From contig NZ_QBKZ01000004.1 in the NCBI RefSeq assembly GCF_003056725.1, positions 347,284 through 411,283 on the forward strand: a DNA stretch of 64,000 bases. Direction: 5' to 3'. Below the pieces are notes generated by a model. The model was not told the DNA's origin and did no database searches. It worked only from the letters and a program-made list of their open reading frames with translations. This DNA comes from Mangrovicoccus ximenensis (lineage in GTDB: Bacteria; Pseudomonadota; Alphaproteobacteria; Rhodobacterales; Rhodobacteraceae). Numbering within the stretch: position 1 is the stretch's first letter; each line of letters starts with the position of its first letter. Made by a program: the position numbers and the translations under genes. Shown one piece after another: positions 55,481-63,546 of the stretch.

Positions 55481-56815
55481 GCGTGCGGCGGGCGGTCCTC
55501 CGGGTTGATCAGGCGCAACCGGTAGCGCGCCGCCGGGTCGAGCCCGGCCAGGCGCTGCGGGCGGGGCAGGGACTGTGCCGAACTGGCCCAGCGGCCGCAG
55601 AACAGCACGAAGCGCGATCCGTCCGCAGCGATCTGGATCTCGGGTATCACCGACGGATCGGCGCTGTCGAGCGGCAGGGTGACGCCGCCGAGCCGCCAGC
55701 CGCGGGTCTCCTTCCACCAGGCCGTCACGCGGGCGAGGATCGCGGCCTCGTCTCCGGTCAGTTCGCGCGGGTCCATCTCGAAGCCCATGTGCCGCTGTGC
55801 GGCGACCCAGGCGCGGAAGGCCATCGGCAGGATGCGCCCCGAGGAATGGCTGCAGCGCGGCCCGACATGCGATCCGGTGACCGCGGGCGGCAGGAACAGC
55901 GCGGCCTCGTGCTGCATCCGCAGCCGCTCCACCGCGTCGTTCGAATCCGACAGCCAGACGCGGTGGGTGCGCGCCAGGATGCCCGCGTCGATCCGCCCGC
56001 CGCCAGAGGCGCAGCTTTCGATTTCGACCTGCGGATGGGCGGCGCGGAGCTGGTCGAGCAGGGCATAGGCGCCCTCGGCCTGGGCGCTGTCGGCCACCGG
56101 CAGGAGCCGGTTGTGGTCCCATTTGAGATAGTCGATCCCGTGGTCGCGCAGCAGCGCGTCGAGCGCGGCGAAGAGATGGGCGCGCACCTCCGGAAGGCCC
56201 ATGTCGAGCACGTATTGGAACCGGCCCGTCAGCTGGTCCTCGCGGCCCAGGAGCCAGTCGGGATGGGCGCGGTAGAGATCGCTGTCGAGATTGACCATCT
56301 CCGGCTCGACCCAGAGGCCGAAGCTCATGCCGAGCGCATGGACGCGGGCGATCAGCGGGCCGAGCCCTTCGGGCCATTTGCGGCGGTCGACGGTCCAGTC
56401 GCCGAGCGAGCTGGTGTCGTCGTCGCGGCGCCCGAACCAGCCGTCATCCAGCACGAAGCGCTCGGCCCCGAGCGCGGCGGCGCGTTCGGCGATCTCGGAG
56501 AGCCCGTCGAGCGTGTGGTCGAAATAGATCGCCTCCCAGCAGTTGTAGTGCACCGGGCGGGGCCGCGCGGGATCGGGCCAGGTCACCACGCGGTCGCGCA
56601 GATGGGTCTGGAAGGCGCGGGCGATCCCCGCCTCGCCCTCCCGCGACACGGTGCAGATCATCTGCGAGGACCGGAAGTGCCGTCCGGGCCGTTCCGAGCC
56701 TCCGGCGCGGCCCATCTGCAGCTGGCGGCGGCCGTCGGGCAGTTCCTCGGCCACGAAGCGGTGGCCGCCCGACCAGGCGAGCTGCAGGGCGTGGACCCTG
56801 CGCCCCGGCCATAGC
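55481..56815 (-). pseudogene. GH36 alpha-galactosidase, both ends lost
   Basis: About 445 residues of a clan-D galactosidase: NCWEAIYFDHT, FVLDDGWFG, FGLWVEPEMVN, nucleophile Asp in YLKWDHNR and acid/base Asp in WLSDSNDA, then GSHVGPRCSHSSGR. The catalytic barrel is whole, but the N-terminal beta-domain (about 250 residues) and the last part of the C-terminal domain are missing. Junctions lie at about 56815 and 55481. Confidence 0.8.
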
Positions 56816-57410
56816 CGCGACCTCCCGGTCGGAGACGCGGCCCGGCCACCCCGCGCCGAAGCCGAGAACAAGATGCATCCCCGAGGGATCGGGGCGCAGA
56901 TCCAGAAGACCGGCGGCAGGCGCGAGCGCCGCGAGCAGATGCGCCTGCCGTTTCGCGTAGACCCGCCGCATCCGCCGCAGATGGGTGGCGAATTCGCCGC
57001 TCTCCATGAAGGCCGCCAGCGCCGGCTGCGGCAGCAGCGAGACCCGCGTGCCGGTCACCGCCAGATGGTCCCGCGCCGACGCCAGAAGCGGCTCGGGCAG
57101 CACCAGGTAACCGATCCGCAGCCCGGGGCTCAGCAGCTTGGAAAAGCTGCCCATGTAGATCACCCGCCTGAGCCCGTCGAGCCCCGCCAGCGACGGCAGC
57201 GGCTGGCCCTGGTAGCGGAACTCGCTGTCGTAATCATCCTCGATCACCAGGCCGTCCGCCGCTTCCGCCCAGCCGAGCAGCGCCAGACGCCGCGCCAGCG
57301 GCATGGCCACGCCGGTCGGATAATGCCGCGAGGGCGTGACCATCGCCGCCGCCAGCCCGGCGGGCAGATGCGCCGGATCGAGCCCCTCGCCCGCACGGCC
57401 GAGTCGGCGG
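56816..57410 (-). pseudogene. MocR/PdxR-type regulator, aminotransferase-domain fragment
   Basis: About 195 residues of a fold-type I PLP domain: TPSRHYPTGVAMPLARRLALLGWAE, VIEDDYDSEFRYQG (PLP Asp region) and the PLP Lys in YMGSFSKLLSPGLRIGYLVLP. It lacks the GntR winged helix and the C-terminal end. Broken on the right near 57410 and on the left at the galactosidase fragment. Confidence 0.75.
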
Positions 57411-57669
57411 CCCGCGAAGTGCTGGACGCGCTGGGGCGCTGATCCGCTGCGCGGCCCCGCCGGGCTGCCCGGTTTTCCGGCATCCGGCGCGAAAGGCGAC
57501 AGACATGCCGCGCAGATCCGGCCGCAAGCGTCGCCCCGGCCAACCGACTGGTGCTTAACTGTGACAGGGGGACGGGGCGGGCCGGTTCCGGTGTCACATT
57601 CAGCTCCTATATGTTAGCGCACGGGCCGATCCCCAGCACAGGAGCGCCGCACAGGCGGCGGGACAACCA
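57411..57669. other. Junction and promoter region before SHOCT gene
   Basis: A plus-strand tail RTAESAAREVLDALGR ending in TGA 57441 may be the last codons of another lost gene. The remaining 220 bp have no gene and include TTAACTGTGACAGG and a TATATGTTA stretch that may be the promoter of the SHOCT-domain gene. Confidence 0.3.
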
Positions 57670-58503
57670 ATGGACCAACTTTCCCAGCATGGATCCGCGG
57701 TGGTGGCGGATCTCAGCCAGCGCTACGGGCTTTCCCAGGACGCGGTGCGCGCGATGATGGACGCGGTCAGCCGCGGCAACGGCACCCAGGCGCAGTTCTC
57801 GGTGCCGGAACTCGGCGGCATGGGCCAGTGGTCCTCGGGCGGCATGACCATGGTCGGCGACATGTTCAACTCGAACCTGCAGGCGCTGGTCTCGAATCTC
57901 TGCGGCGAGATTTCGAACGCCTATTTCAACGGGTCGTTCTACGCGCCGCGTCCGGTGCAGGCGCAGATGCCGGGCGGCCAGTACCAGAGCCAGGGCAACG
58001 GCGTCTCGATGAGCTTCTCGGGGTCGGGAGGCAACTGGTGGCCGCAGGAGCTGGGCTTCCCGTCTTCCTCGGGCTCGCAGAACAATCTCAGCTACGCGAT
58101 TTTCCCCGACAGCCGCCGCCTCGCGGTGAACCTGAACGGGCAGGTGACGGTCTACGACACGCTCGACCACCAGATCGGCGGCGTCGGCCAGCAGCAGTCG
58201 GGCGATGCCAGCTGGACCTTCACCAGCCAGTACGGGACGGTCTATCTCAACCAGCTGCCGGTGGTTTCCGGCCAGGGGCAGGGCCAGCAGCCGGTGCAGC
58301 AGGAGCCGTCCTGGACGAACGCGCCCCAGCCGGCGCCCGCGCCCCAGCCCGAACCGGTGCAGGCGGCCCAGCCGATGCAGCAGCAGGCGAGCTCGGGCGA
58401 TGTCTTCGGTGCGCTCGAGAAGCTCGGCCAGCTGCGCGACATGGGCGTGCTGACCGAGGACGAGTTCCAGTCGAAGAAATCCGAGCTGCTCGCCCGGCTC
58501 TGA
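57670..58503 (+). CDS. SHOCT-domain protein with central Gln/Pro-rich linker
   Basis: 277 residues, no signal peptide. The N-terminal 60 residues are helical (VVADLSQRYGLSQDAVRAMMDAV). A Gly/Ser/Gln-rich middle (NGVSMSFSGSGGNWWPQELG) contains beta-type repeats (YAIFPDSRRLAVNLNGQVTVYDTLDHQIGG), then a Gln-Pro linker, and a C-terminal SHOCT motif (FGALEKLGQLRDMGVLTEDEFQSKKSELL). SHOCT mediates oligomerisation. The role is unknown. Confidence 0.75.
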   Translation: MDQLSQHGSAVVADLSQRYGLSQDAVRAMMDAVSRGNGTQAQFSVPELGGMGQWSSGGMTMVGDMFNSNLQALVSNLCGEISNAYFNGSFYAPRPVQAQMPGGQYQSQGNGVSMSFSGSGGNWWPQELGFPSSSGSQNNLSYAIFPDSRRLAVNLNGQVTVYDTLDHQIGGVGQQQSGDASWTFTSQYGTVYLNQLPVVSGQGQGQQPVQQEPSWTNAPQPAPAPQPEPVQAAQPMQQQASSGDVFGALEKLGQLRDMGVLTEDEFQSKKSELLARL

Positions 58504-58789
58504 CCCCCAGGGGATGGTCCTGCCCAAGTCGGGCGGAGCCTCCGGCGCGGGCGGCGGCCCGGTTGCCGGCCGAGCAGTTCTCCGCGCCCGCGATCGGATC
58601 GATGCGCGGCGCTGTTGTTCAAATCAGCTGACGGCCAGAGTTCCCGGCCGTGTCGCGACTGTGACGGAAACTGCCGGGCGGCATGCTCCGGGCAGGTGAA
58701 ACCGGCTCCGTTCAGGCGGCGGGGCCAAGGGCCGTCGGCCCGGGCGGCTGGGAGAGGGTTTCCCGCCGCCGGCCTTGCGCATCCGCTGC
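58504..58789. other. Region without gene between SHOCT protein and IS ghost
   Basis: 286 bp of GC-rich sequence with no supported frame. Its right part probably belongs to the 3' side of the decayed IS256-family element. Confidence 0.3.
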
Positions 58790-59350
58790 CCGGCAGCGGT
58801 TTGCCCGCAAACTGCGAGAGGCGGGGATCTGTCCGGAGGCCGGCAAGGCCCGGAGCGGCATCGGCACGGTCTCGGCGCAAGGCAGCCCGGTCCGGGCCTT
58901 GATCCGGCGGCGGACCTCCCCGTTCAGGCGCTCTGCCGCGTTGGCCGTCCCCGCAGATCTCCATTGCGGCGGATCGGGACGGGCGAAGCCGGAGGGCCGG
59001 CCGCCGTTCCGGGACTTTCGCGGCCACGGTCTCCTTCCCCCTCGAGGCTGGCGGCCGCGCGGCATTTGAGGCGCCAGTTGCGCAGGAACATCTTGCGCCC
59101 GAGCTCCGCCCCGGCGGCGGTGCCTGCATGGATCATGCCGCATTCCGACGGGCTTGCGCCGCGCCACTGGCGCGACGGTCCCGTCTCCAGTCTCCGGCCT
59201 GCTCGTCCTGCAGGCGCTTGGGGGCATCCGCCGAGAGGTTCCGGGGGCGATGGCCATTCGGACCCGCGGCAGTCCCGGTCTCGCTGCGCAGCGTGCAGCG
59301 CCGGATCGGCAACTCCCCGCCCCGGAGCGGAACGAGGGCGGCTTCGGGGC
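58790..59350 (-). mobile_element. Decayed IS256-family transposase
   Basis: Leftward reading in three frames restores the family order: LPIRRCTLRSETG...HRPRNLSADAPKRLQDE (59210-59330), RKMFLRNWRLKCRAAASLEGEGD (59040-59110) and AAERLNGEVRRRIKARTGLP then ETVPMPLRALPASGQI (58800-58950). These correspond to the conserved RCTVHKHRNLL, FxRKWRLKCRAV and NAIERLHEEFKRRIKTQT parts of the transposase. Frameshifted and shortened; long dead. Confidence 0.65.
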
Positions 59351-59452
59351 CCAGTTCACAACGCTAAGCCGACCGCCTCCGACCTCGGCATCCGCCGCGA
59401 CCAGATCCACGAAGCTCGCTAGTTTCGTGACTCGGAACGAGCTGACCTAGGT

Positions 59453-59599
59453 CTATCTATACGCCATGCAGTCCTTGGTTAGGTAATCACCACCACCATA
59501 CACACGAACACAGGTCCAATAGGGGCTGAAGTAGATGTGGGCTGCAGTCGCAAGCAATATTGCACCGCCCAGAATGGCCGCTGCTTTGATGTTGTCCAT
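59453..59599 (-). CDS. 48-residue membrane-anchored small protein
   Basis: Not reported by a long-frame search but well supported: AAGGAGAAATC precedes ATG 59599, and the product MDNIKAAAILGGAILLATAA is one membrane span followed by a short exterior tail YFSPYWTCVRVYGGG...DCMAYR with two Cys. Similar small proteins with a CVR motif occur in Rhodobacteraceae prophage regions. Function unknown. Confidence 0.6.
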   Translation of the reverse strand: MDNIKAAAILGGAILLATAAHIYFSPYWTCVRVYGGGDYLTKDCMAYR

Positions 59600-59646
59600 G
59601 ATTTCTCCTTCACGGAAGCCCCGACCAAATCCGCGAGGTGGGCCTC

Positions 59647-59943
59647 TTAGTCCGAAGCGTCGGCGTCAATCTGGTCCAAGAAAGATTGAAGATGTTCCTT
59701 GTGCAAAGCCAATGACTCTCTGTGGACGTACTTGCTTTCCACAAAGCCTCTGAACTCACTTTCAAATCTTGCCACTATGTCATCAAGGCTGACCGGCGCA
59801 GGATACGCTTCCTCAAGCGTCGCGACAACTTCAGCGTTCATGCTTCGTCCATTGGCATCAGCGGCGGCCTTAATCCGGTCGCGCATACCATCCGGCAGGC
59901 GAACAATGAACTTGTCTTGCGTCTGAGGTTTGCGCTCTGTCAT
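59647..59943 (-). CDS. Arc-family ribbon-helix-helix repressor, long form
   Basis: 98 residues: KFIVRLPDGMRDRIKAAADANGRSMNAEVVATLEEAYP is an Arc/Mnt ribbon-helix-helix domain; residues 50-98 form a helical tail (FESEFRGFVESKYVHRESLALHKEHLQSFLDQI) probably for oligomerisation, as in Mnt. It is divergent from a second Arc-type gene with three repeated operators between them. Confidence 0.85.
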   Translation of the reverse strand: MTERKPQTQDKFIVRLPDGMRDRIKAAADANGRSMNAEVVATLEEAYPAPVSLDDIVARFESEFRGFVESKYVHRESLALHKEHLQSFLDQIDADASD

Positions 59944-59945
59944 GA

Positions 59946-60012
59946 TGGCTAAATGCCATAAATATCGCTTGACGCAATGCTGGCACTGAGCCACCAATAT
60001 GGCATTGAGCCA
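59946..60012. promoter_or_regulatory. Three TGGC-N5-GCCA operators with promoter
   Basis: Inverted repeats TGGCTAAATGCCA (59946-59958), TGGCACTGAGCCA (59981-59993) and TGGCATTGAGCCA (60000-60012) fill the 81-bp gap between the two divergent repressor genes. A -35 like TTGACG (59969-59974) and an AT-rich -10 like CAATAT (59995-60000) lie among them, so binding would block the rightward promoter. Confidence 0.75.
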
Positions 60013-60024
60013 TAAGGTGACGCC

Positions 60025-60177
60025 ATGACCGATCGGAAGCCCATGCAGCTCCGCCTGCCGCCCGACCTGAAAGCCTGGATTGCATCCGAGGCCGCGAAGA
60101 ACGGCAGCTCGCAGAACTCCGAGGTGATCCGGGCGATCCGCGACCGCATGGCCCGCACCGAAGCCGACCAAACCTAA
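60025..60177 (+). CDS. Arc-family ribbon-helix-helix protein, short form
   Basis: 50 residues: TDRKPMQLRLPPDLKAWIASEAAKNGSSQNSEVIRAIRDRMAR, a minimal Arc domain. ATG 60025 is preceded by AAGGTGA. It is oriented away from the long-form repressor across shared operators, like the arc/mnt or cro/cI pairs of phages. Followed by three more small genes. Confidence 0.8.
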   Translation: MTDRKPMQLRLPPDLKAWIASEAAKNGSSQNSEVIRAIRDRMARTEADQT

Positions 60178-60192
60178 CCAGGAGAAACACCG

Positions 60193-60414
60193 ATGATCGA
60201 ACAGATCCCCGCCAGCGGGACCGATGCCGCACGCCTGCATGACATCCTCTGTGACCTTAACCATCTGGCCCGCATGGGCATCGCTGCGGCCGACACGGCA
60301 AGCCAGATGACGCCCGGTGAACTGCTGCCCGCGCTGGAGAACCAGTTCGCACGCATGTTGGCGTTGTCCGGCGATGCGCTGGAGATCGTCGCCGACCAGG
60401 AGGGCGCAGCATGA
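60193..60414 (+). CDS. Small helical protein of the element
   Basis: 73 residues (IEQIPASGTDAARLHDILCDL...), acidic, helical, no known motif. ACCAGGAG precedes the ATG at 60193 and its stop overlaps the next start (ATGA). It belongs to the rightward early operon. Confidence 0.6.
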   Translation: MIEQIPASGTDAARLHDILCDLNHLARMGIAAADTASQMTPGELLPALENQFARMLALSGDALEIVADQEGAA

Positions 60415-60668
60415 CCAGCTACGACGATCTGGACCGCCATCTTATCCGCATCGGCTCCATGGCCAAGATCGGAACAATCGCCCTCCACGACGGCGAGGAC
60501 CGGCTGAGCCAGCAGGAATTGCTAGGGGCCATGGTCGATTGCCTGGAGCAGATCGAGGCCTTGGTAGAGCGCGGACACACGATGGTGGGCGAGATGCGCT
60601 ACGACGAGAGGGCGGCGCGAGGTGCCACGGCGACCGAGGCGCTGGAGAAGGCGGGGAAACCTGCCTGA
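60411..60668 (+). CDS. Small acidic protein of the element
   Basis: 85 residues (TSYDDLDRHLIRIGSMAKIGTIALHDGEDRL...), helical, acidic, without recognised domain. Overlaps the previous gene by 4 bp, so the two are translated together. Confidence 0.6.
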   Translation: MTSYDDLDRHLIRIGSMAKIGTIALHDGEDRLSQQELLGAMVDCLEQIEALVERGHTMVGEMRYDERAARGATATEALEKAGKPA

Positions 60669-60681
60669 TCCATGAACTCAT

Positions 60682-60740
60682 TCAGGTGTCAGTTGACCCA
60701 GAATGTATCGCGTGATACTTTGGGGTCAAATGACACCTGA
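60682..60740. repeat. 59-bp near-perfect inverted repeat
   Basis: Arms TCAGGTGTCA / TGACACCTGA (10 bp exact), then one mismatch, TTGACCC / GGGTCAA (7 bp), a short asymmetric part, and GTATC / GATAC around a GCGT centre. It sits between two genes of the element and ends 9 bp before the start of the 182-residue gene. It could be a strong terminator, an operator, or a recombination or replication site. Confidence 0.8.
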
Positions 60741-60749
60741 GGACCAGAT

Positions 60750-61298
60750 ATGAAACGCGCCGCCTTCCTGCACTGTGCCAACGCCGATGCCGAGAGGTAC
60801 AAGGTTTTGGATCGCCGTGACCAAACTCCATTCATCGATCATCCGGAGAAGAACGAGTTCACGCTTCACCACGCATTCCGGCAGCGGCTCGCATTGGACC
60901 TGATGGGCGGTGAGGCCAAGGACAAGGCACAACTGCAGGGCCTCAATCCGGATTACGCATCTAAAATCGTGGTCAACGTTTGCCGCTTCACTTGGCCTCT
61001 TGCTGACGACGAAAGCCTGGAGGCCATCGCAGCGGGCAACCTCTGGGCTGGCGTGGTCGTTTTTGACTATGTTGCGCCTGATGAGGACAACCTTCCGCCC
61101 GAGGCTGTGATCGAAGGTTCCTATCGGTGGTCTGATTGGTTCATTGGCGAGCTGGATGAACTCCCCAGCTTCATCGAGAAGAAGAAGCGCGAAGCCGGTG
61201 GCCCGGGCCGGAAGGATACGGTTCGGATCTTCATCGCTGACGCATCGGCTTGCGCCCGCGGCGTTCTGCGCCGCGCCGAAGAGCTGGGGGTGGCCTGA
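60750..61298 (+). CDS. 182-residue protein of unknown function upstream of the capsid genes
   Basis: Starts at ATG 60750 with GAGGACC upstream. Mixed alpha/beta, no signal or membrane span. Stretches such as VVVNVCRFTWPLADDESLEAI and GSYRWSDWFIGELDELPSFIEKK are distinctive, but I do not recognise the family. Its stop overlaps the protease start by 1 bp, at the place where a portal gene would be expected. Confidence 0.65.
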   Translation: MKRAAFLHCANADAERYKVLDRRDQTPFIDHPEKNEFTLHHAFRQRLALDLMGGEAKDKAQLQGLNPDYASKIVVNVCRFTWPLADDESLEAIAAGNLWAGVVVFDYVAPDEDNLPPEAVIEGSYRWSDWFIGELDELPSFIEKKKREAGGPGRKDTVRIFIADASACARGVLRRAEELGVA

Positions 61299-61888
61299 TG
61301 GCCTACCGCATCGATGGCATCATCGGCGAAGGCAACTGCACCGCCCAAGCCGTGGCGGCCCATCTGGAGGCCAATCCCGACCACGCCGAGATGGTCTTCA
61401 ACTCGCCCGGCGGCATCGCGACCGAGGGCGCGGCCATCAAGGCGGAGCTGGAGATGCACGGCAACGTGACGGCCTATGTCCGCGGGCTGGCGGCTTCTGC
61501 GGCCTCTCTGGCGGTCATGGGCGCAAAGCGCATCGTCATGAGCGAATCCGCGTTCATCATGATCCACGACCCGTCCGCAATGACGATCGGCACCGCCAAG
61601 CAGCACCGGGACAGCGCCGAGACGCTGGACAAGATGAGCGCGACCTATGCCGCGGCCTACGCATCTGCGACCGGCAACTCGGTCAAGTTCATCTCCGAAC
61701 TGATGTCGGCCGAGACGTGGCTGAACGCGGAAGACGCGCTCGCCCTCCGGTTCATTGACGAAATCGAGAAGGCCGAGCCAGTCGCCATGGCGGCGTTCGA
61801 CCCGACGATGTTCCGGCACCCGCCGGAGCAACTCCTGCGCCAATGGCGCGCAATCGAGCAGAAGAAGGAGGCGGACAGTGCCGCTTGA
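61298..61888 (+). CDS. ClpP-like prohead protease
   Basis: 196 residues of the Clp protease-like fold used by tailed phages: INSPGG-like motif FNSPGGIATEGAAI, nucleophile Ser in GLAASAASLAVMGAK and His in FIMIHDPSA. It cleaves scaffold and capsid precursor during head maturation. In relatives this domain is fused to the capsid protein; here a frame change at 61878 separates them. Confidence 0.85.
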   Translation: MAYRIDGIIGEGNCTAQAVAAHLEANPDHAEMVFNSPGGIATEGAAIKAELEMHGNVTAYVRGLAASAASLAVMGAKRIVMSESAFIMIHDPSAMTIGTAKQHRDSAETLDKMSATYAAAYASATGNSVKFISELMSAETWLNAEDALALRFIDEIEKAEPVAMAAFDPTMFRHPPEQLLRQWRAIEQKKEADSAA

Positions 61889-61991
61889 CGAAAAGAAGAC
61901 CGAGCCTCAGGCGGCGCTGAAAGCCCGCATGCAGGCACAGGCCCGCATGGCTGTGATCGAGCGCTTCGGCGACCGGCTGACGGCGAACTAG
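61878..61991 (+). CDS. Short linker/scaffold frame between protease and capsid
   Basis: GTG 61878 has a strong AAGGAGG nine bases before it and overlaps the protease end by 11 bp. It encodes 37 residues (PLDEKKTEPQAALKARMQAQ...) and ends with TAG at 61989, directly followed in the same frame by GTG of the capsid gene. It looks like the scaffold N-terminus of the capsid protein cut by an amber codon. Confidence 0.55.
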   Translation: MPLDEKKTEPQAALKARMQAQARMAVIERFGDRLTAN

Positions 61992-63206
61992 GTGGAGACC
62001 ATCACGGCCGAGGCATCCAGCAAGGACGATGCGCTCACCCGCGCGGCTGACGTTCTGATCGAAGCCCGCATTGACAAGACCGAGCCGCAGGCAACCGCGC
62101 AGCGCGCCAGCGTGGGCTACTCCTGGGATTACGGCGAAGGTCTGGGCGTGAAGATGGCCCAGGCGCTGGCGCATCGCATCGACCCCAGCGTGAAGCTGGA
62201 CGCCGGGCGCGAGATCGTGGGCAGCTCGATCGGCGCCATGGCAAGCATGTGGATGCAACAGCACGGTACGCGCGCGCAGTCCGACCGCCACGCCATCCAG
62301 ATCTCCATGTCCTCTTCGCTGCCGGGCCACAACTCCGGCGACTTCATTTCCACGGTGATCGGGGCATCCGTCGAGCTGGCGCTTTCCCGCGGCTACCAGC
62401 AGCACCAGCCGGAAATTACGCGCATTTCGCGCATGATGGAGCACGAGGACTATCTCGAACGGAAGATGATCCGCTCCGGCGCTACCGGAACTATCACGCC
62501 TGTGAAGGAGAACGGAGAGTTCACCTACACGACGCTCAATGACGAGGGGCAGAGCATGCCCGTCGCGGCGCCGAACGGGAAGATCTTCAAAGTCACCGAG
62601 CAGGCGCTCGCGAACGACCGCGTGGACATGCTGTCCGGCATCGAGCGGGAGATGCGCAAGTCCGCGACCGAGCGGATGCGTCAGGGGCTTTGCGACGTGC
62701 TGGTCGGCCCGTCAGGCGACGGCATCAACCTGGACGACGGCACCGCGATCTTCGGGACCGGCGCGACCCGCGGGAACAAGGAATCCTCCGGTGCTTTGAT
62801 CACCATCACGGCCGTCAGCAACATGGTTGCCGCGATGCGCCGCCGCACCGGCGTTGGGGGTGAGGCGCTCGACATCCGGCCGCGCTTCCTGCTGGTTCCG
62901 CCGGAGCTGGAGACTGTCGCGCGGCAGTTCGTCGGGACCGTCACGGCGACCGAGAGCCAGAACGTGAACCCGTGCAGCTTCCTCGAGGTGCTGGTCGAGC
63001 CCGGCCTCGCGAGCGCTTCGCAGTGGTACATCGCCGCCGACCCCAACACCGCGGACGGCCTCGCCCATAGCTTCGTGGGCGGCAACGGCCCCCGCGTCGA
63101 GACGAAACCCGGCTGGGAGACTCCCACCGTTGAATTCCGCGTCCGCATGGACGTTGGCTTCGGGTGCCTCGACTGGCGCGCCCTGGCCCTGAATCCGGGT
63201 GCCTAA
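61992..63206 (+). CDS. Phage major capsid protein
   Basis: 404 residues of the HK97-fold capsid region seen in ClpP/capsid fusion proteins. The first 80 residues are a helical delta/scaffold-like segment, then GYQQHQPEITRISRMMEHEDYLERKMI, PNGKIFKVTEQALANDRVDML and the C-terminal FLEVLVEPGLASASQWYIAADPNTADGLAHSF with a conserved ending. GTG 61992 touches the TAG of the linker frame, suggesting reinitiation or readthrough. Confidence 0.82.
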   Translation: METITAEASSKDDALTRAADVLIEARIDKTEPQATAQRASVGYSWDYGEGLGVKMAQALAHRIDPSVKLDAGREIVGSSIGAMASMWMQQHGTRAQSDRHAIQISMSSSLPGHNSGDFISTVIGASVELALSRGYQQHQPEITRISRMMEHEDYLERKMIRSGATGTITPVKENGEFTYTTLNDEGQSMPVAAPNGKIFKVTEQALANDRVDMLSGIEREMRKSATERMRQGLCDVLVGPSGDGINLDDGTAIFGTGATRGNKESSGALITITAVSNMVAAMRRRTGVGGEALDIRPRFLLVPPELETVARQFVGTVTATESQNVNPCSFLEVLVEPGLASASQWYIAADPNTADGLAHSFVGGNGPRVETKPGWETPTVEFRVRMDVGFGCLDWRALALNPGA

Positions 63207-63352
63207 CAGCCCCGGTGCGTGAGGAGCGACGGCCCACGCATCCCTGCCGCTGCCTTTTGTCTGCTTTGGGGCAGCGGCGGGGAACCTTGAGCAGCCGCGA
63301 GGGCATCCAAGTGCCCTTCCGTGTGTTCAATCCACAGAAGGGTACCGAGCCC

Positions 63353-63544
63353 ATGAGTGGCAGCAGCCAGCACTCCAAGAACAAGGCCACGGCAATCGCG
63401 CTTCTGCGGGGCGCGCGGGAAGCCGGATGGCTGAAGGCGCGGATCCTGTGGGCGCCGGATGGCACGATGAGTATCGACGCATCCATGACCGAGGACACCG
63501 GCAGCGACGACATCGATCTCGACGCCGACAGCCTGAAGATGTGA
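63353..63544 (+). CDS. Small protein before integrase
   Basis: 63 residues from ATG 63353: SGSSQHSKNKATAIALLRGAREAGWLKARILWAPDGTMSIDA, then an acidic tail. Placement right before the recombinase suggests an excisionase-like or regulatory role, but no domain is recognised. The 146 bp between capsid and this gene contain no other frame. Confidence 0.55.
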   Translation: MSGSSQHSKNKATAIALLRGAREAGWLKARILWAPDGTMSIDASMTEDTGSDDIDLDADSLKM

Positions 63545-63546
63545 GC

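Noticed and set aside
57244-57597. Possible winged-helix start of the MocR-like protein
   Set aside because: The frame has no GntR motif; the aminotransferase homology begins only near 57410.
61298-63206. Encapsulin shell system instead of phage capsid
   Set aside because: The ClpP-like prohead protease next door, scaffold-like N-terminus, repressors and integrase point to a phage-type element; no cargo enzyme is present.
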